In this document: positions 17,626-27,055 of the stretch, in pieces
Layout of the letters: every line of letters starts with the position of its first letter
Numbering within the stretch: position 1 is the first letter of the stretch
Assembly: GCA_963621245.1 (NCBI GenBank)
Contig: CAVFCW010000002.1
Coordinates: 1-64,000 of the forward strand
From: SIG603 sp963621245
GTDB taxonomy: Bacteria > Bacillota > Clostridia > Oscillospirales > Acutalibacteraceae
Direction: 5' to 3'
DNA: 64,000 nucleotides
Made by a program: the position numbers and the translations under genes
The notes under the pieces: model-generated
The model's input: the letters and a program-made list of their open reading frames with translations, nothing else
Told to the model about the DNA's origin: nothing
Databases searched by the model: none

Positions 17626-17933
17626 TATTTTTTCTTAGCTTTCGGAAGCACAATCACGGGATCTTTGTCCTTTTTCTTGTAAAGAACAAACTTTGAGCCG
17701 ATGACCTGCACGACCTCACTGCCCGTCTCGGAAGCGAGAGTATCTGCCGCCTCACGGGGAGAAACGGGAGAAGTCTCGACAAGCACTTTGCCCTTGATAA
17801 GCTCTCTTGCGGCAAGTGCGTCCGCCGTCTGAACTGTTACCTCGGGGGTGAGTCCGTTCTTTCCTATCATAACAATTGTATCGTAATCTGTTGCAAGCGA
17901 GCGAAGATATGCTCTCTGTTTACTTGTTAACAT
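17625..17933 (-). CDS. yhbY: YhbY-family RNA-binding protein
   Basis: A 102-residue CRM-domain (CRS1-YhbY) protein. Members associate with pre-50S particles. MLTSKQRAYLRSLA opens the domain, followed by the conserved IGKNGLTPEV loop and a C-terminal strand FVLYKKK with a lysine-rich tail. Start and stop overlap the neighbours by one base each (TAATG at both ends). Confidence 0.93.
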   Translation of the reverse strand: MLTSKQRAYLRSLATDYDTIVMIGKNGLTPEVTVQTADALAARELIKGKVLVETSPVSPREAADTLASETGSEVVQVIGSKFVLYKKKDKDPVIVLPKAKKK

Positions 17934-18514
17934 TATTTATCGTTTACCTCGTTTTTAATATATTCGTTTAATTTCTCGTAGAATTTTTCGAGAGCTTTTC
18001 CCCTGTGAGAAATGCTGTCCTTTTCTTTATCGTCCATCTCGGCAAAAGTCTTGTCGCCTACCGCAAAAATCGGATCGTAGCCGAATCCGTTTTCGCCTCG
18101 GTTTTCTTCTGTGATTTTGCCGTAGCATCTTCCCGAAGCCTCGATTTTATCGCCGTTCGGAAAAACGCAGCAGATAGCCGCCTCAAAATAAGCGGTTCTC
18201 TTTTCCTCGGGTACGTTCTTGAGTTTTTCGAGAACGGTCTTTTTGCGCTGTCCCTCGGGTGCGTACCTTGCGGAATAAACTCCGGGCTCACCGCCCAAGA
18301 AGTCTATGCAAAGTCCAGAATCGTCGGCAATTGACGGCAGTCCAGTCTCCTTGCACGCAGACTCAGCCTTGATGAACGCATTCTCGGCAAAGGTTGTGCC
18401 GGTTTCATCAGCCTCGGTCAAATCGGCTGTGATAAGCTCAACCCCTATGGGAGATAAAATTCTCTCGAATTCCTTAATTTTGTTTTTGTTGTGTGAAGCT
18501 ATTACAAATTTCAT
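17933..18514 (-). CDS. rdgB: Non-canonical purine NTP pyrophosphatase (RdgB/HAM1)
   Basis: A 193-residue ITPase-family enzyme that hydrolyses dITP, ITP and XTP to monophosphates and so keeps deaminated purines out of DNA. SHNKNKIKEF at the N-terminus binds substrate. The ADDSGLCID segment near residue 68 and GEPGVYSARYA carry the catalytic acidic residues. GFGYDPIF and SHRGKALEKF complete the signature. Its ATG follows the ftsY TAA without a gap. Confidence 0.96.
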   Translation of the reverse strand: MKFVIASHNKNKIKEFERILSPIGVELITADLTEADETGTTFAENAFIKAESACKETGLPSIADDSGLCIDFLGGEPGVYSARYAPEGQRKKTVLEKLKNVPEEKRTAYFEAAICCVFPNGDKIEASGRCYGKITEENRGENGFGYDPIFAVGDKTFAEMDDKEKDSISHRGKALEKFYEKLNEYIKNEVNDK

Positions 18515-19429
18515 TTATTTTTCTCTTGTGAAAAGAGCCCTCGCAAAGTCACTCGGTACAAACGGCTGTAAATCGTCTATCTGCTCGCCTACGCCGATAT
18601 ACTTGACGGGCAAACCGAGTTCTTCCATAATCGGAATGACAACGCCGCCCTTTGATGTTCCGTCAAGCTTTGTGAGAATTATACCTGTAATTCCGGCAGC
18701 CTTTTGGAACTCTCTTGCCTGATTAACGGCATTTTGACCTGTTGTTGCGTCAAGAACAAGCAAAACCTCTCGGCTTGCATCGGGCAGAACCTTATCGATA
18801 GTTCTTGAAATTTTGCCGAGCTCATCCATAAGATTTTTCTTGTTGTGAAGTCTTCCCGCAGTATCGCAAATAACTATATCGGTGTTTCTTGCCTTAGCCG
18901 CCGCCAAAGTATCGTAAACAACTGAAGCGGGATCTGCGCCCTCGCCGTGCTTAATCATGGGAACATCCGCTCTCTGCGACCAAACCTCAAGCTGTTCTAT
19001 TGCCGCCGCACGGAACGTATCTGCGGCGCCGAGCATAACGCTCTTTCCCTCCGCTTTGAAGTTTGCGGCAAGCTTTCCGATTGTGGTTGTCTTGCCCACG
19101 CCGTTAACTCCGATAACAAGAATGACGGAAGGCGTTGTGTCAAGATGAAGCTCCGTATCTCCCGAAACAAAGTCTGAAACGACCTCCTCGAGAAGATCCA
19201 TAATCATGTTGGGATCGGTTATGCCTCTGTCTTTGACTCGTTTTCTGAGTTCGTCGCAGATTTTCTCTGCGCAAACCATACCGACGTCGCCCATGATGAG
19301 AAGCTCTTCAAGCTCTTCAAAAAGCTCCTCGTCTATCTTTGTGAAGGAATGAAGCATAGAAGAAATGGAGTTGCTTATGCTGTCCCTTGTTTTCTTCAGT
19401 CCTTCTTTGATTTTATCAAAAAATCCCAT
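18515..19429 (-). CDS. ftsY: Signal recognition particle receptor FtsY
   Basis: A 304-residue SRP GTPase that docks ribosome-SRP complexes at the membrane. G1 is GVNGVGKTTTIGKLA near residue 110, followed by DTFRAAAIEQL, DTAGRLHNKKNLMDEL and the TKLDGTSKGG G4 region, and it ends with YIGVGEQIDDLQPF. The N-terminal acidic A domain found in proteobacteria is absent and only a short amphipathic N-terminus is present, as usual in Firmicutes. It lies 11 nt after smc. Confidence 0.97.
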   Translation of the reverse strand: MGFFDKIKEGLKKTRDSISNSISSMLHSFTKIDEELFEELEELLIMGDVGMVCAEKICDELRKRVKDRGITDPNMIMDLLEEVVSDFVSGDTELHLDTTPSVILVIGVNGVGKTTTIGKLAANFKAEGKSVMLGAADTFRAAAIEQLEVWSQRADVPMIKHGEGADPASVVYDTLAAAKARNTDIVICDTAGRLHNKKNLMDELGKISRTIDKVLPDASREVLLVLDATTGQNAVNQAREFQKAAGITGIILTKLDGTSKGGVVIPIMEELGLPVKYIGVGEQIDDLQPFVPSDFARALFTREK

Positions 19430-19440
19430 ATATTTCTCCC

Positions 19441-22400
19441 TTACTCTAAAGTAGCGTCCTTACTGTCAAGATGCAATACTCTTGAAATACCGTCATCCTG
19501 CATTGTAACTCCGTAAAGCGAATCCGCACTTTCCATTGTTCCTCGTCTGTGAGTGATTACAATGAACTGCGTGTTGTCGTTCATGCGGTGCAAGTAATCG
19601 GCAAATCGTTCGACATTAGCATCGTCAAGAGCCGCCTCAACCTCGTCAAGCATGCAAAACGGCGGCGGGCTGACTTTCATTATAGCAAAATAAATAGAAA
19701 TAGCAATGAGAGCTTTTTCACCGCCCGACATCGCCTCTATGTTTGAGACAACTTTACCCGGCGGATGAACCTTGATTTCGATTCCCGAAGACAAAATATC
19801 CTCTTTGTCCGAAAATTCAAGATAAGCATTTCCGCCGCCGAAAAGCTCGCGAAAAATCTCGGTGAAGTTTGTGTTTATTTCCTTAAATTGGCGTGCGTAC
19901 TGCTCTTTCATCTGAATGGTAAGCTCACCGATAAGCCTTATAAGCGTAAGTCTCGATTTTTCGACGTCAGCAATTTGGTTCTTTAAGAAGTTATATCGCT
20001 CCGATACCTCTTTATATTCAACCACTGCGCCAACATTTACACTGCCGAGCGCCTTGATTTTTGCACGAAGTTCAGTAAGACGTGTTTTTGCCTCCTGCAA
20101 ATCGTGTATCTTGATTGCCTGCTCCTCGGCTTCTCTTCTTGTCAGCTCATATTCTTCCCAAAGTTTTGCCAAGGTGAAATCAAGATCCTTTTGCAGATTT
20201 TCTCTGCGCTCGTTGAGCCTTGCAAGTTCGAGACCGATGTTTTCTTTCTTGGAATTAAGTTCACGCTCTTTCGCTCTTAAATCCCCCGACTGCTTTTCGA
20301 GAAGATTTCTTTCCTCGATAATGAGATTAATCTCGTTCGATTTGTTTTCGGAGTCGCTTTTCTTGCTTTGAGCGCTTTCCTTAAATTCAACTATTCGCTT
20401 TTCAAGTTCGACTATATGCTTTTTAAGCTCATCTGCTCGAAGCTTTAACTTTTGAACGTTATCCGATCCCTCTGCCTTTCGGACTTCAAGCGTCTCAATG
20501 CCGCTTTTGATTGCGTCCATATCCTTATCGGCAGAAATTATCTCTATGCGAACATTTTGCAGCTTGTTTTGAAGCTCACTTATGTAGCTTATAAAGCTGT
20601 TTCGGTCGCTGCTCAAATAATCGATTTTTGTGCGAAGCTTAGAAGCTTTTACCTCGTGCGTATCGATTTCACTGCGAAGAGAATTTAGCTCCTTTTCAAG
20701 CTCTGCAATTCTTGAAAGCGAATCTCGGCTTTCGTCCTCGAGATCACGAAGCCTCTCGTTTGCGGAAAGAATATCTCTTTCGTTTCTCGAAAGTTCTGCT
20801 CCCAAAAGAAGTTTTTTATCGTTAAGTCGGGATTTTTCAGCGTTTGCCACGTCAAGCTCCGCACCCGCCGATTTAATCTCTTCTTCAAGCTTTTGGAATT
20901 CTGCACTTTTGTCAGAAAGATCTTTTCTTATCTTTGCGGCAAACTCCCTTAATCGCTTTATTTCATTCTCACGGTTGAGAAGGCCTGCGTTTCTCGCAAG
21001 CGAACCACCTGTAAACGAACCGCCCGCATTGATGACCTGTCCGTCCAAAGTTACTATTCTGTTTCTGAATCCGAGCCTTCTTGCAATCGCCGAGGCATTA
21101 TCGAGAGTATCACAAACGATAATTCTTCCGAGAAGAAAATTATTGATATTCTGATAGCGTTCCTCGCAGTTTACAAGCTCTGCGGCAAGACCGACAAAGC
21201 CGTTCATTCCCTCAACGTCACGAGTGGAAATTCTGTTTCCCTTTATAGTGGAGAGCGGCAAAAACGTTGCTCTTCCGGCATTTCTTCTTTTGAGGAAAGA
21301 GATGGCATTTCTTGCGTCTGCCTCCGTATCCACAACGATGTTTTGAAGGCTTGCACCGAGTGCAATTTCAATTGCCGTGGAATATTTTGATTCGGCATGA
21401 ATAATCTGCGTTACGGGGCCGTGAACTCCGCCGATAATTCCTCTCTCGGCTTCACGCATGACAGCTCGAACGCTCTGAGCAAATCCCTCATAGTTTTTCT
21501 CGAGATCCTCGAGAATATGAGCTCTTCTCTCCTGTTCGCCCGCATCAAGCTTAAGCTTATCAAGCTGAGACCTCATCTCGTCACGTTTCTTTTTTCTGAG
21601 CGAAAGCTTAATGGTGTAACCGTCTATCGAGTTGTTCTCTTCGGCAATTTCCGCCTCGACCTTTTCGATGTCCTTTTCAATCGTTTCGTGTTCGTTTTGA
21701 AGATTGATTAAGGCTTCCTTGCCCTCGCTCACGGCAGAACTTAAGTTATCTCCACGATTTTTAATCTCGTTCAATGAAGATTCTGCGGCAGAAACGGAAA
21801 TTCTCTTCTCCGAAACTGCGTTGTTAATCTCCGTGAGATCTTTCTGTGCCGCCTCAAGATTCAAACGGATTTCGTCCTCCTCGTTGTGAGAACGCTCAAG
21901 CTCGTCACTCAAAGAGACAAATTTATCATTTAACGAGCTTTTGCCCGTTTCTTTTTCTTCAAGCTGTTTTTTCTTCTCAGCCAATTCGGCGTCAATATCT
22001 TCAGATGAAGAAATAAGAAGGTCAAGCTCGCTTTCCGCCCTCTCGATGTCGCTCTTGTCGTGTGCGATATCGTTTTTAAGGACAGAAATATCGCCCTCGA
22101 TTCTTGCCGCCTCCTGTGAAAGGCTTGATGCGTCATTTCTCGCCTGTTCCATTTTAACCGTACAGGCATTGACGGCATTATAGTTTTCTTCTATCGCCTT
22201 TGCAACGGAATCAATTTCATTCTCAAGCTTTGAATAATCTGATTTTGCGAGTGAAACTTTGTCTTCCTCGTCTCTCAAATCCTTCTCGGACTTTGCAATC
22301 TGCTCCGTCCAAATACCGATTTCAAGGCCGCGTTTTTCTTCATCGTACTCAATGAACTTTTGAGCCTTTTCGCTTTGAACTTTAAGCGGGCCAACTCTGT

Positions 22401-22998
22401 CCTCAAGCTCGGAAAGAATATCACGAAGTCTTACCAAATTTTCCTCGGTGCGGTCAAGTCGTCTTTCGGACTCCTCTTTTTTATATCTGAAACGTGAGAT
22501 TCCGGCAGCTTCCTCGAAAATTTCTCGCCTGTCCTCGCTCTTAACGCTGACAATCGAGTCGATTTTTCCCTGACCTATCATGGAGTAGCCGTCTCGTCCG
22601 AGTCCCGTATCCATGAAAAGTTCGTTTATGTCTTTAAGTCTTACCTGTGCGTTGTTAATCAAATACTCGCTCTCGCCCGAACGGTAAAATCTTCTCGAAA
22701 CGGAAATATCGTCGTTGTCAAAATCAAGCTCTCTCGATGAATTGTCGATGCGAAGTGTGACCTCAGCAAAAGACGCCGCCTTTCGTCCCGATGCGCCCTT
22801 AAAAATGACATCCTCCATCTTTGCACAGCGCAGTGCATGCACCGACTGCTCTCCGAGAACCCACCTCAGGGCATCGGAAACATTGCTCTTGCCGCTTCCG
22901 TTAGGGCCGACAACAGCAACAAAGGGATCTTCAAATTTCAGAACTGTTTTATCGGGAAAAGTTTTGAATCCCTGTATTTCCAAAGATTTTAGAAGCAT
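19441..22998 (-). CDS. smc: Chromosome partition protein SMC
   Basis: An 1185-residue SMC ATPase of normal length that organises and segregates the chromosome with ScpA/ScpB. Walker A GPNGSGKSNVSDALRWV lies near residue 32. Two long coiled coils (about 170-500 and 670-1020) flank a hinge around 520-640 (GVHGPVTQIIHAESKYS; GGSFTGGSL). The C-terminal head has the ABC signature MSGGEKALIAI and Walker B CMLDEVEAALDD. AAAGGA precedes the ATG. Confidence 0.98.
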   Translation of the reverse strand: MLLKSLEIQGFKTFPDKTVLKFEDPFVAVVGPNGSGKSNVSDALRWVLGEQSVHALRCAKMEDVIFKGASGRKAASFAEVTLRIDNSSRELDFDNDDISVSRRFYRSGESEYLINNAQVRLKDINELFMDTGLGRDGYSMIGQGKIDSIVSVKSEDRREIFEEAAGISRFRYKKEESERRLDRTEENLVRLRDILSELEDRVGPLKVQSEKAQKFIEYDEEKRGLEIGIWTEQIAKSEKDLRDEEDKVSLAKSDYSKLENEIDSVAKAIEENYNAVNACTVKMEQARNDASSLSQEAARIEGDISVLKNDIAHDKSDIERAESELDLLISSSEDIDAELAEKKKQLEEKETGKSSLNDKFVSLSDELERSHNEEDEIRLNLEAAQKDLTEINNAVSEKRISVSAAESSLNEIKNRGDNLSSAVSEGKEALINLQNEHETIEKDIEKVEAEIAEENNSIDGYTIKLSLRKKKRDEMRSQLDKLKLDAGEQERRAHILEDLEKNYEGFAQSVRAVMREAERGIIGGVHGPVTQIIHAESKYSTAIEIALGASLQNIVVDTEADARNAISFLKRRNAGRATFLPLSTIKGNRISTRDVEGMNGFVGLAAELVNCEERYQNINNFLLGRIIVCDTLDNASAIARRLGFRNRIVTLDGQVINAGGSFTGGSLARNAGLLNRENEIKRLREFAAKIRKDLSDKSAEFQKLEEEIKSAGAELDVANAEKSRLNDKKLLLGAELSRNERDILSANERLRDLEDESRDSLSRIAELEKELNSLRSEIDTHEVKASKLRTKIDYLSSDRNSFISYISELQNKLQNVRIEIISADKDMDAIKSGIETLEVRKAEGSDNVQKLKLRADELKKHIVELEKRIVEFKESAQSKKSDSENKSNEINLIIEERNLLEKQSGDLRAKERELNSKKENIGLELARLNERRENLQKDLDFTLAKLWEEYELTRREAEEQAIKIHDLQEAKTRLTELRAKIKALGSVNVGAVVEYKEVSERYNFLKNQIADVEKSRLTLIRLIGELTIQMKEQYARQFKEINTNFTEIFRELFGGGNAYLEFSDKEDILSSGIEIKVHPPGKVVSNIEAMSGGEKALIAISIYFAIMKVSPPPFCMLDEVEAALDDANVERFADYLHRMNDNTQFIVITHRRGTMESADSLYGVTMQDDGISRVLHLDSKDATLE

Positions 22999-23016
22999 AT
23001 TATTTCCTTTCGAACA

Positions 23017-24009
23017 TCAAGAAATCGAAAATTTGTCGGTTTCTCCGTCAGGAACAAACCTTACATTGTAGCCGAGTTTTTTGAATTTCCCGACATTTGC
23101 CTTTTTCTGCCCTATACAAGCGGATAGAAGTTTCGGCGAACATTTAATGATTATTTCTTCATCCGACGGTTCTCTTTTTTTCAAAAGCTCGTCACTTATT
23201 TCGTTAAAGAGAATCTCACTTAGGCATAATTCCTTAAAAGCGGGATGATACGGCCCCGCCACTCTCACGTCCATCTCTTCGCTTGCGTGAAGCCCCACAC
23301 GAATTACTCTGATGCCGTTTTCCTCGAACATCGGGATAAGCTTTGAAACAAGGTTCACCGTCGCCTCGAGAGACGGCGGATTATACTCACCTGAGCGGTA
23401 CAAATCTGCCAAGCGTGTGTTTTCAAGCGTGATCGTGGGATATATTCTCACTGTAGCGGGAGAAAGCTTTATGAGCTCTTTTGCTGTATTAATGTCGTCC
23501 TCTTCTGATGAGCCGTAAAGTCCCGTCATCATTTGAAGTCCGAGTTCGAAAGAGAAGCTTTTTATCAGTGAGGAGGCTTTTCTGACGCTTTGTGCGTCAT
23601 GACCTCGGTCATTCATAAAAAGTATCCTGTCGGACATGGACTGAGCTCCGAGCTCTATCGACGTCACACCGTATTTTTTCAGTATACGAAGAACTTCTTC
23701 ATCGATTTTATCGGGTCTTGTCGAACATCTTATTCCGATAAAGCCGTAGTCTTTGACCGCTTTGCTTGCAACTTCCAGCAAAGAAAGCATGTAGTCTCTG
23801 TCTATTGCGGTAAAACTGCCGCCGAAAAAAGCAATTTCGGCACCATGAGTTTTTTCGCCCATATATTCCGCCGCATCTCTAATGGTTTCTTCAACCCATT
23901 GCGGTGTTGGCTGTTTTGCGGCACCCGTTATTCTGTGCTGATTGCAAAAACTGCACTGACACGGACAGCCGTTGTGCGGAATAAAAATAGAAATATTGCT
24001 GTGCTTAAT
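23017..24009 (-). CDS. Radical SAM protein, ELP3-like/COG1243 type, apparent AUU start
   Basis: Calling only from an internal ATG at 23862 would lose the catalytic N-terminus. The same frame continues upstream without a stop for 49 more codons and encodes KHSNISIFIPHNGC and PCQCSFCNQHRITG. The cysteines at 15, 19 and 22 form the CX3CX2C cluster site of radical SAM enzymes. Upstream of that the frame holds only ATT, GTT and TGG before a TGA, so ATT 24009-24007 is the best start: it yields M-K-H-S-N, as expected for the family, with GGAG 10 nt before it. The ATT overlaps the rnc stop as ATTAA, implying coupling. FFGGSFTAIDR and IELGAQSM are further family segments. Length 330. Exact reaction unknown; clostridial homologues sit between rnc and smc. 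Confidence 0.8.
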   Translation of the reverse strand: MKHSNISIFIPHNGCPCQCSFCNQHRITGAAKQPTPQWVEETIRDAAEYMGEKTHGAEIAFFGGSFTAIDRDYMLSLLEVASKAVKDYGFIGIRCSTRPDKIDEEVLRILKKYGVTSIELGAQSMSDRILFMNDRGHDAQSVRKASSLIKSFSFELGLQMMTGLYGSSEEDDINTAKELIKLSPATVRIYPTITLENTRLADLYRSGEYNPPSLEATVNLVSKLIPMFEENGIRVIRVGLHASEEMDVRVAGPYHPAFKELCLSEILFNEISDELLKKREPSDEEIIIKCSPKLLSACIGQKKANVGKFKKLGYNVRFVPDGETDKFSIS

Positions 24010-24688
24010 AACCCATCAACTCCAGTGCTTCACGAGCCGCTTGCTGTTCGGCTTCCTTTTTGCTCTTTCCGCCGCCCTTGCCTATCACGTTGCTGTTAAG
24101 ATGAACCTCAACGACAAAGTGCTTGTTGTGATCGGGACCTGATTCTCCTACAAGAACATACTTTAAGTGCTCCTCGGGATTTTGCTGAATAATCTCCTGA
24201 AGCGTGGTTTTGTAGTCCTTGTATTTCTTTGAACCGATAGTCTTTGCCGCCGGTGCGATATATGTGAGAATGAATTTTCTAGCCTCATCAAGCGATCCGC
24301 TGTCAAGATAAATTGCGGCTGTTATCGACTCGAACATATCCGCCAAAATACTCGGTCTGTCGTTTCCGCCCGTGTGAAGCTCGCCGTGGCTCAGGCGCAT
24401 ATATTCGCCCACTCCTATCTCTCTCGAAAAAACACAAAGCGATTTTTCGCAGACGAGAGCGGCACGGTTCTTGGTTAGTTTTCCTTCGGGTAAATCCGTA
24501 AAATTTTCAAACAGATATTCCGCCGTCACAAAGCCCAAAACGGAGTCGCCGAGAAACTCAAGTCTCTCATAGCTTTTGCAGTGGTGCTCATTCGCATATG
24601 ATGAATGAGTAACTGCCGTTCTGAGCAGTTCTATATTTTTGAAACGATAACCGATTTTTGCCTCGAGCGTTTCAAGTGAATCCTTCAT
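24005..24688 (-). CDS. rnc: Ribonuclease III
   Basis: A 227-residue endonuclease for double-stranded RNA, used in rRNA and mRNA maturation. The signature YERLEFLGDSVLGF lies near residue 40, the second metal site ADMFESITAAIYLDSG near 115, and a C-terminal dsRBD (TLQEIIQ...GKGGGKSKKEAEQQAARE) covers about 155-225. It begins 2 nt after plsX, and its stop overlaps the start of the radical SAM gene. Confidence 0.97.
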   Translation of the reverse strand: MKDSLETLEAKIGYRFKNIELLRTAVTHSSYANEHHCKSYERLEFLGDSVLGFVTAEYLFENFTDLPEGKLTKNRAALVCEKSLCVFSREIGVGEYMRLSHGELHTGGNDRPSILADMFESITAAIYLDSGSLDEARKFILTYIAPAAKTIGSKKYKDYKTTLQEIIQQNPEEHLKYVLVGESGPDHNKHFVVEVHLNSNVIGKGGGKSKKEAEQQAAREALELMGY

Positions 24689-24690
24689 TT

Positions 24691-25686
24691 TTATCCCTTC
24701 TTTGATACTGCATTCGTTATTTCGTCTATAATGCCCGACTCATAGTAAGCCTTTGCAAGTTTTAAGGCACTGAAGACAGTTTTTTCCTTTGCACTTCCGT
24801 GAATTTTGAAAACAGGCTTTGAGCATCCCAAAATAGGCGCTCCGCCGTATTCGTTGTAATCCATAGTCTTTTTAAGCTCTTTAAAGTCGCTTAAAATAAG
24901 CAAGGCGGCAAGCTTTGTCTTAAAGTTCTTGGTGAAAAGCCCTTTAAGCTTTTCTACGAGAACCATTGCAACGCCCTCATAAAGCTTGGTTACGACATTT
25001 CCCGTAAAGCCATCGCACACAAGAACATCGGCGGCGTCATCGGGAATATCTCTCGCCTCAATATTGCCTATGAAATTAATGCTTTCGTTCTGCTTTAAAA
25101 GCTCAAAGCACTCATGCTGGAACGGGCCGCCCTTGTGATCCTCCGTGCCGACATTCACAAGGCCCACTCTCGGAGAAGTTATATTCATAACCTTTTCCAT
25201 GTAGCACGAACCCATTGTGGCAAACTGATCTATCATCTCGGCTCGGCACTCGTTGTTTGCGCCGCCGTCGCAAAGCATGAAAAAGCCTTCCTTTTTGGGC
25301 ATGACAGGTGCAAAGGCAACTCGCTTTACGCCTTTTATTCTCTTGACAAGCATGGTTGAACCGACAACAACAGATCCGCTGTTTCCCGCACTCGCAAAAG
25401 CGTCTCCCATGCCCTTTGCCAAAGCCTTGAAACCTACGGACATCGAGGAATCGGCTTTATCCTTGATAACGCTCATGGGTTCATCCTCCATCGTGATGAC
25501 CTCGCTCGCCTCAAGAATTTCCATATTGGAAATATCTATGCCGTTTTCCTTGGCGGCTTTTCTTATAAGCTCTCCCGAGCCTGTCAAAAGGATTTCAACT
25601 CCGAGTTCCTTTTCGGCTCGGGCGCAACCTTTTAAAATTTCGACAGGCGCATTATCTCCGCCAAAGGCGTCAACAATAATTTTCAT
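24691..25686 (-). CDS. plsX: Phosphate acyltransferase PlsX
   Basis: A 331-residue enzyme that makes acyl-phosphate from acyl-ACP at the start of phospholipid synthesis. It begins MKIIVDAFGGDNAPVEIL and contains GNSGSVVVGSTMLV, LCDGGANNECRAE and NEYGGAPILGCSKPVFK, all family hallmarks. Length is normal. In many Firmicutes acpP follows plsX; here rnc follows directly and no acpP is found in the window. Confidence 0.97.
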   Translation of the reverse strand: MKIIVDAFGGDNAPVEILKGCARAEKELGVEILLTGSGELIRKAAKENGIDISNMEILEASEVITMEDEPMSVIKDKADSSMSVGFKALAKGMGDAFASAGNSGSVVVGSTMLVKRIKGVKRVAFAPVMPKKEGFFMLCDGGANNECRAEMIDQFATMGSCYMEKVMNITSPRVGLVNVGTEDHKGGPFQHECFELLKQNESINFIGNIEARDIPDDAADVLVCDGFTGNVVTKLYEGVAMVLVEKLKGLFTKNFKTKLAALLILSDFKELKKTMDYNEYGGAPILGCSKPVFKIHGSAKEKTVFSALKLAKAYYESGIIDEITNAVSKKG

Positions 25687-25735
25687 AAAAAGTCCTCATT
25701 TAAATCCTATACTTGCTTAATAAGCTTCAGTCGGA

Positions 25736-27055
25736 TTAAAAATTGTGTGCCTTTCTGTAATTTTCGAGACCTTCAAGAGCACGGTCGCTCAGTGCTGTGT
25801 ATCTCAGTTTCTTATCCTTGATTTTCGGCTCGATTGCGGGCAATACTCCGAAGTTTGCGCCCATCGGCTGGAAATCAGCCGTAACGCTTGAGCTGATATA
25901 TCTCGACAAAGCTCCGATCATAGTGGTTTCGGGCAGAACGACGGTTTCTTCTCCCCTAAATCTTCTTACGGCATTGATTCCAGCCATAAGCCCGGATGAA
26001 GCCGACTCCATATAACCCTCAACGCCCGTAATCTGACCTGCAAAGAATATATTCGGTGAACTTCTGAGTGAGAAATCTCCGTCAAGGAGTTTCGGCGAAT
26101 TAAGGAAAGTATTTCTGTGCATAACGCCGTATCGGACAATCTCCGCATTCTCAAGGCCCGGAATCATACCGAAAACTCTCTTCTGCTCGGGAAATTTCAA
26201 ATTAGTCTGGAATCCGACCAAGTTATAAAGAGTGTTCTCCTTGTTCTCGGTTCGAAGCTGAACCACTGCCCACGGGCGGTGACCTGTTCGCGGATCACGA
26301 AGTCCCACGGGCTTGAGCGGGCCAAATCGCAAAGTATCCGCTCCACGCTGTGCCATAACCTCAACAGGCATACATCCCTCGTAAACCTTGGGATTGTTTA
26401 CATCAAACTCGTGAACCGGAGCACGCTCCGCACTTATAAGCGCAGAAATAAAGTTCTCGTACTCCTCTTTGTTCATAGGACAATTTATATAATCGTCGTC
26501 GCCCTTGTCGTAACGAGACTGCTTAAAACATTTGCTCATATCGAGGCTCTCCGCAGAAACAATCGGTGCAGCGGCATCGAAAAAGCTTAGAAATCCGCCA
26601 CACTTTTCACTGATAGACTCGGCAAGCGCACCGCTTGTCAAAGGTCCTGTGGCAACAATCGTTATTCCGTCCTCAGGAATAGCGGAAACTTCCTCACGAA
26701 CAACCTCTATAAGCGGATTATTTAAAATGCTGTCTGTCGCTCTCTCAGAAAAAAGATCACGGTTAACAGCCAACGCACCGCCGGCGGGAACTGCCGTTTC
26801 AAGTGCAATCGGCACGAGAAGAGATCCCAACCGTCTCATTTCCTCTTTGAGAAGTCCGGCGGCTGAATTAACTCTTGCCGCCTTGAGTGAATTCGAGCAG
26901 ATAAGCTCAGCAAAATTCTCCGACTTATGTGCCGGGCTGAAGCTCACGGGCTTCATCTCGTAAAGCTTAACTTTTATGCCGTGTGAGGCTATTATGTTAG
27001 CCGCCTCAACGCCAGCAAGTCCCGCTCCGAGAACATTTATGTAATCATTCATCAT
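25736..27055 (-). CDS. trmFO: Folate/FAD-dependent tRNA (uracil-54-C5) methyltransferase
   Basis: A protein of about 439 residues that methylates U54 in the T loop of tRNA using methylenetetrahydrofolate and FADH2. NVLGAGLAGVEAANIIA is the FAD motif, followed by SNSLKAARVNSAAGLLKEEM and, at the C-terminus, FFAGQITGVEGYMESASSGL. Two adjacent ATGs (27055 and 27052) are possible and either gives the normal length; a TTG further up is less likely. The start overlaps the end of topA. Confidence 0.95.
   Translation of the reverse strand: MMNDYINVLGAGLAGVEAANIIASHGIKVKLYEMKPVSFSPAHKSENFAELICSNSLKAARVNSAAGLLKEEMRRLGSLLVPIALETAVPAGGALAVNRDLFSERATDSILNNPLIEVVREEVSAIPEDGITIVATGPLTSGALAESISEKCGGFLSFFDAAAPIVSAESLDMSKCFKQSRYDKGDDDYINCPMNKEEYENFISALISAERAPVHEFDVNNPKVYEGCMPVEVMAQRGADTLRFGPLKPVGLRDPRTGHRPWAVVQLRTENKENTLYNLVGFQTNLKFPEQKRVFGMIPGLENAEIVRYGVMHRNTFLNSPKLLDGDFSLRSSPNIFFAGQITGVEGYMESASSGLMAGINAVRRFRGEETVVLPETTMIGALSRYISSSVTADFQPMGANFGVLPAIEPKIKDKKLRYTALSDRALEGLENYRKAHNF

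Noticed and set aside
23017..24009. Radical SAM gene as a truncated pseudogene starting at 23862
   Set aside because: The upstream frame is open and encodes the cluster motif; truncation is only an artefact of requiring ATG.
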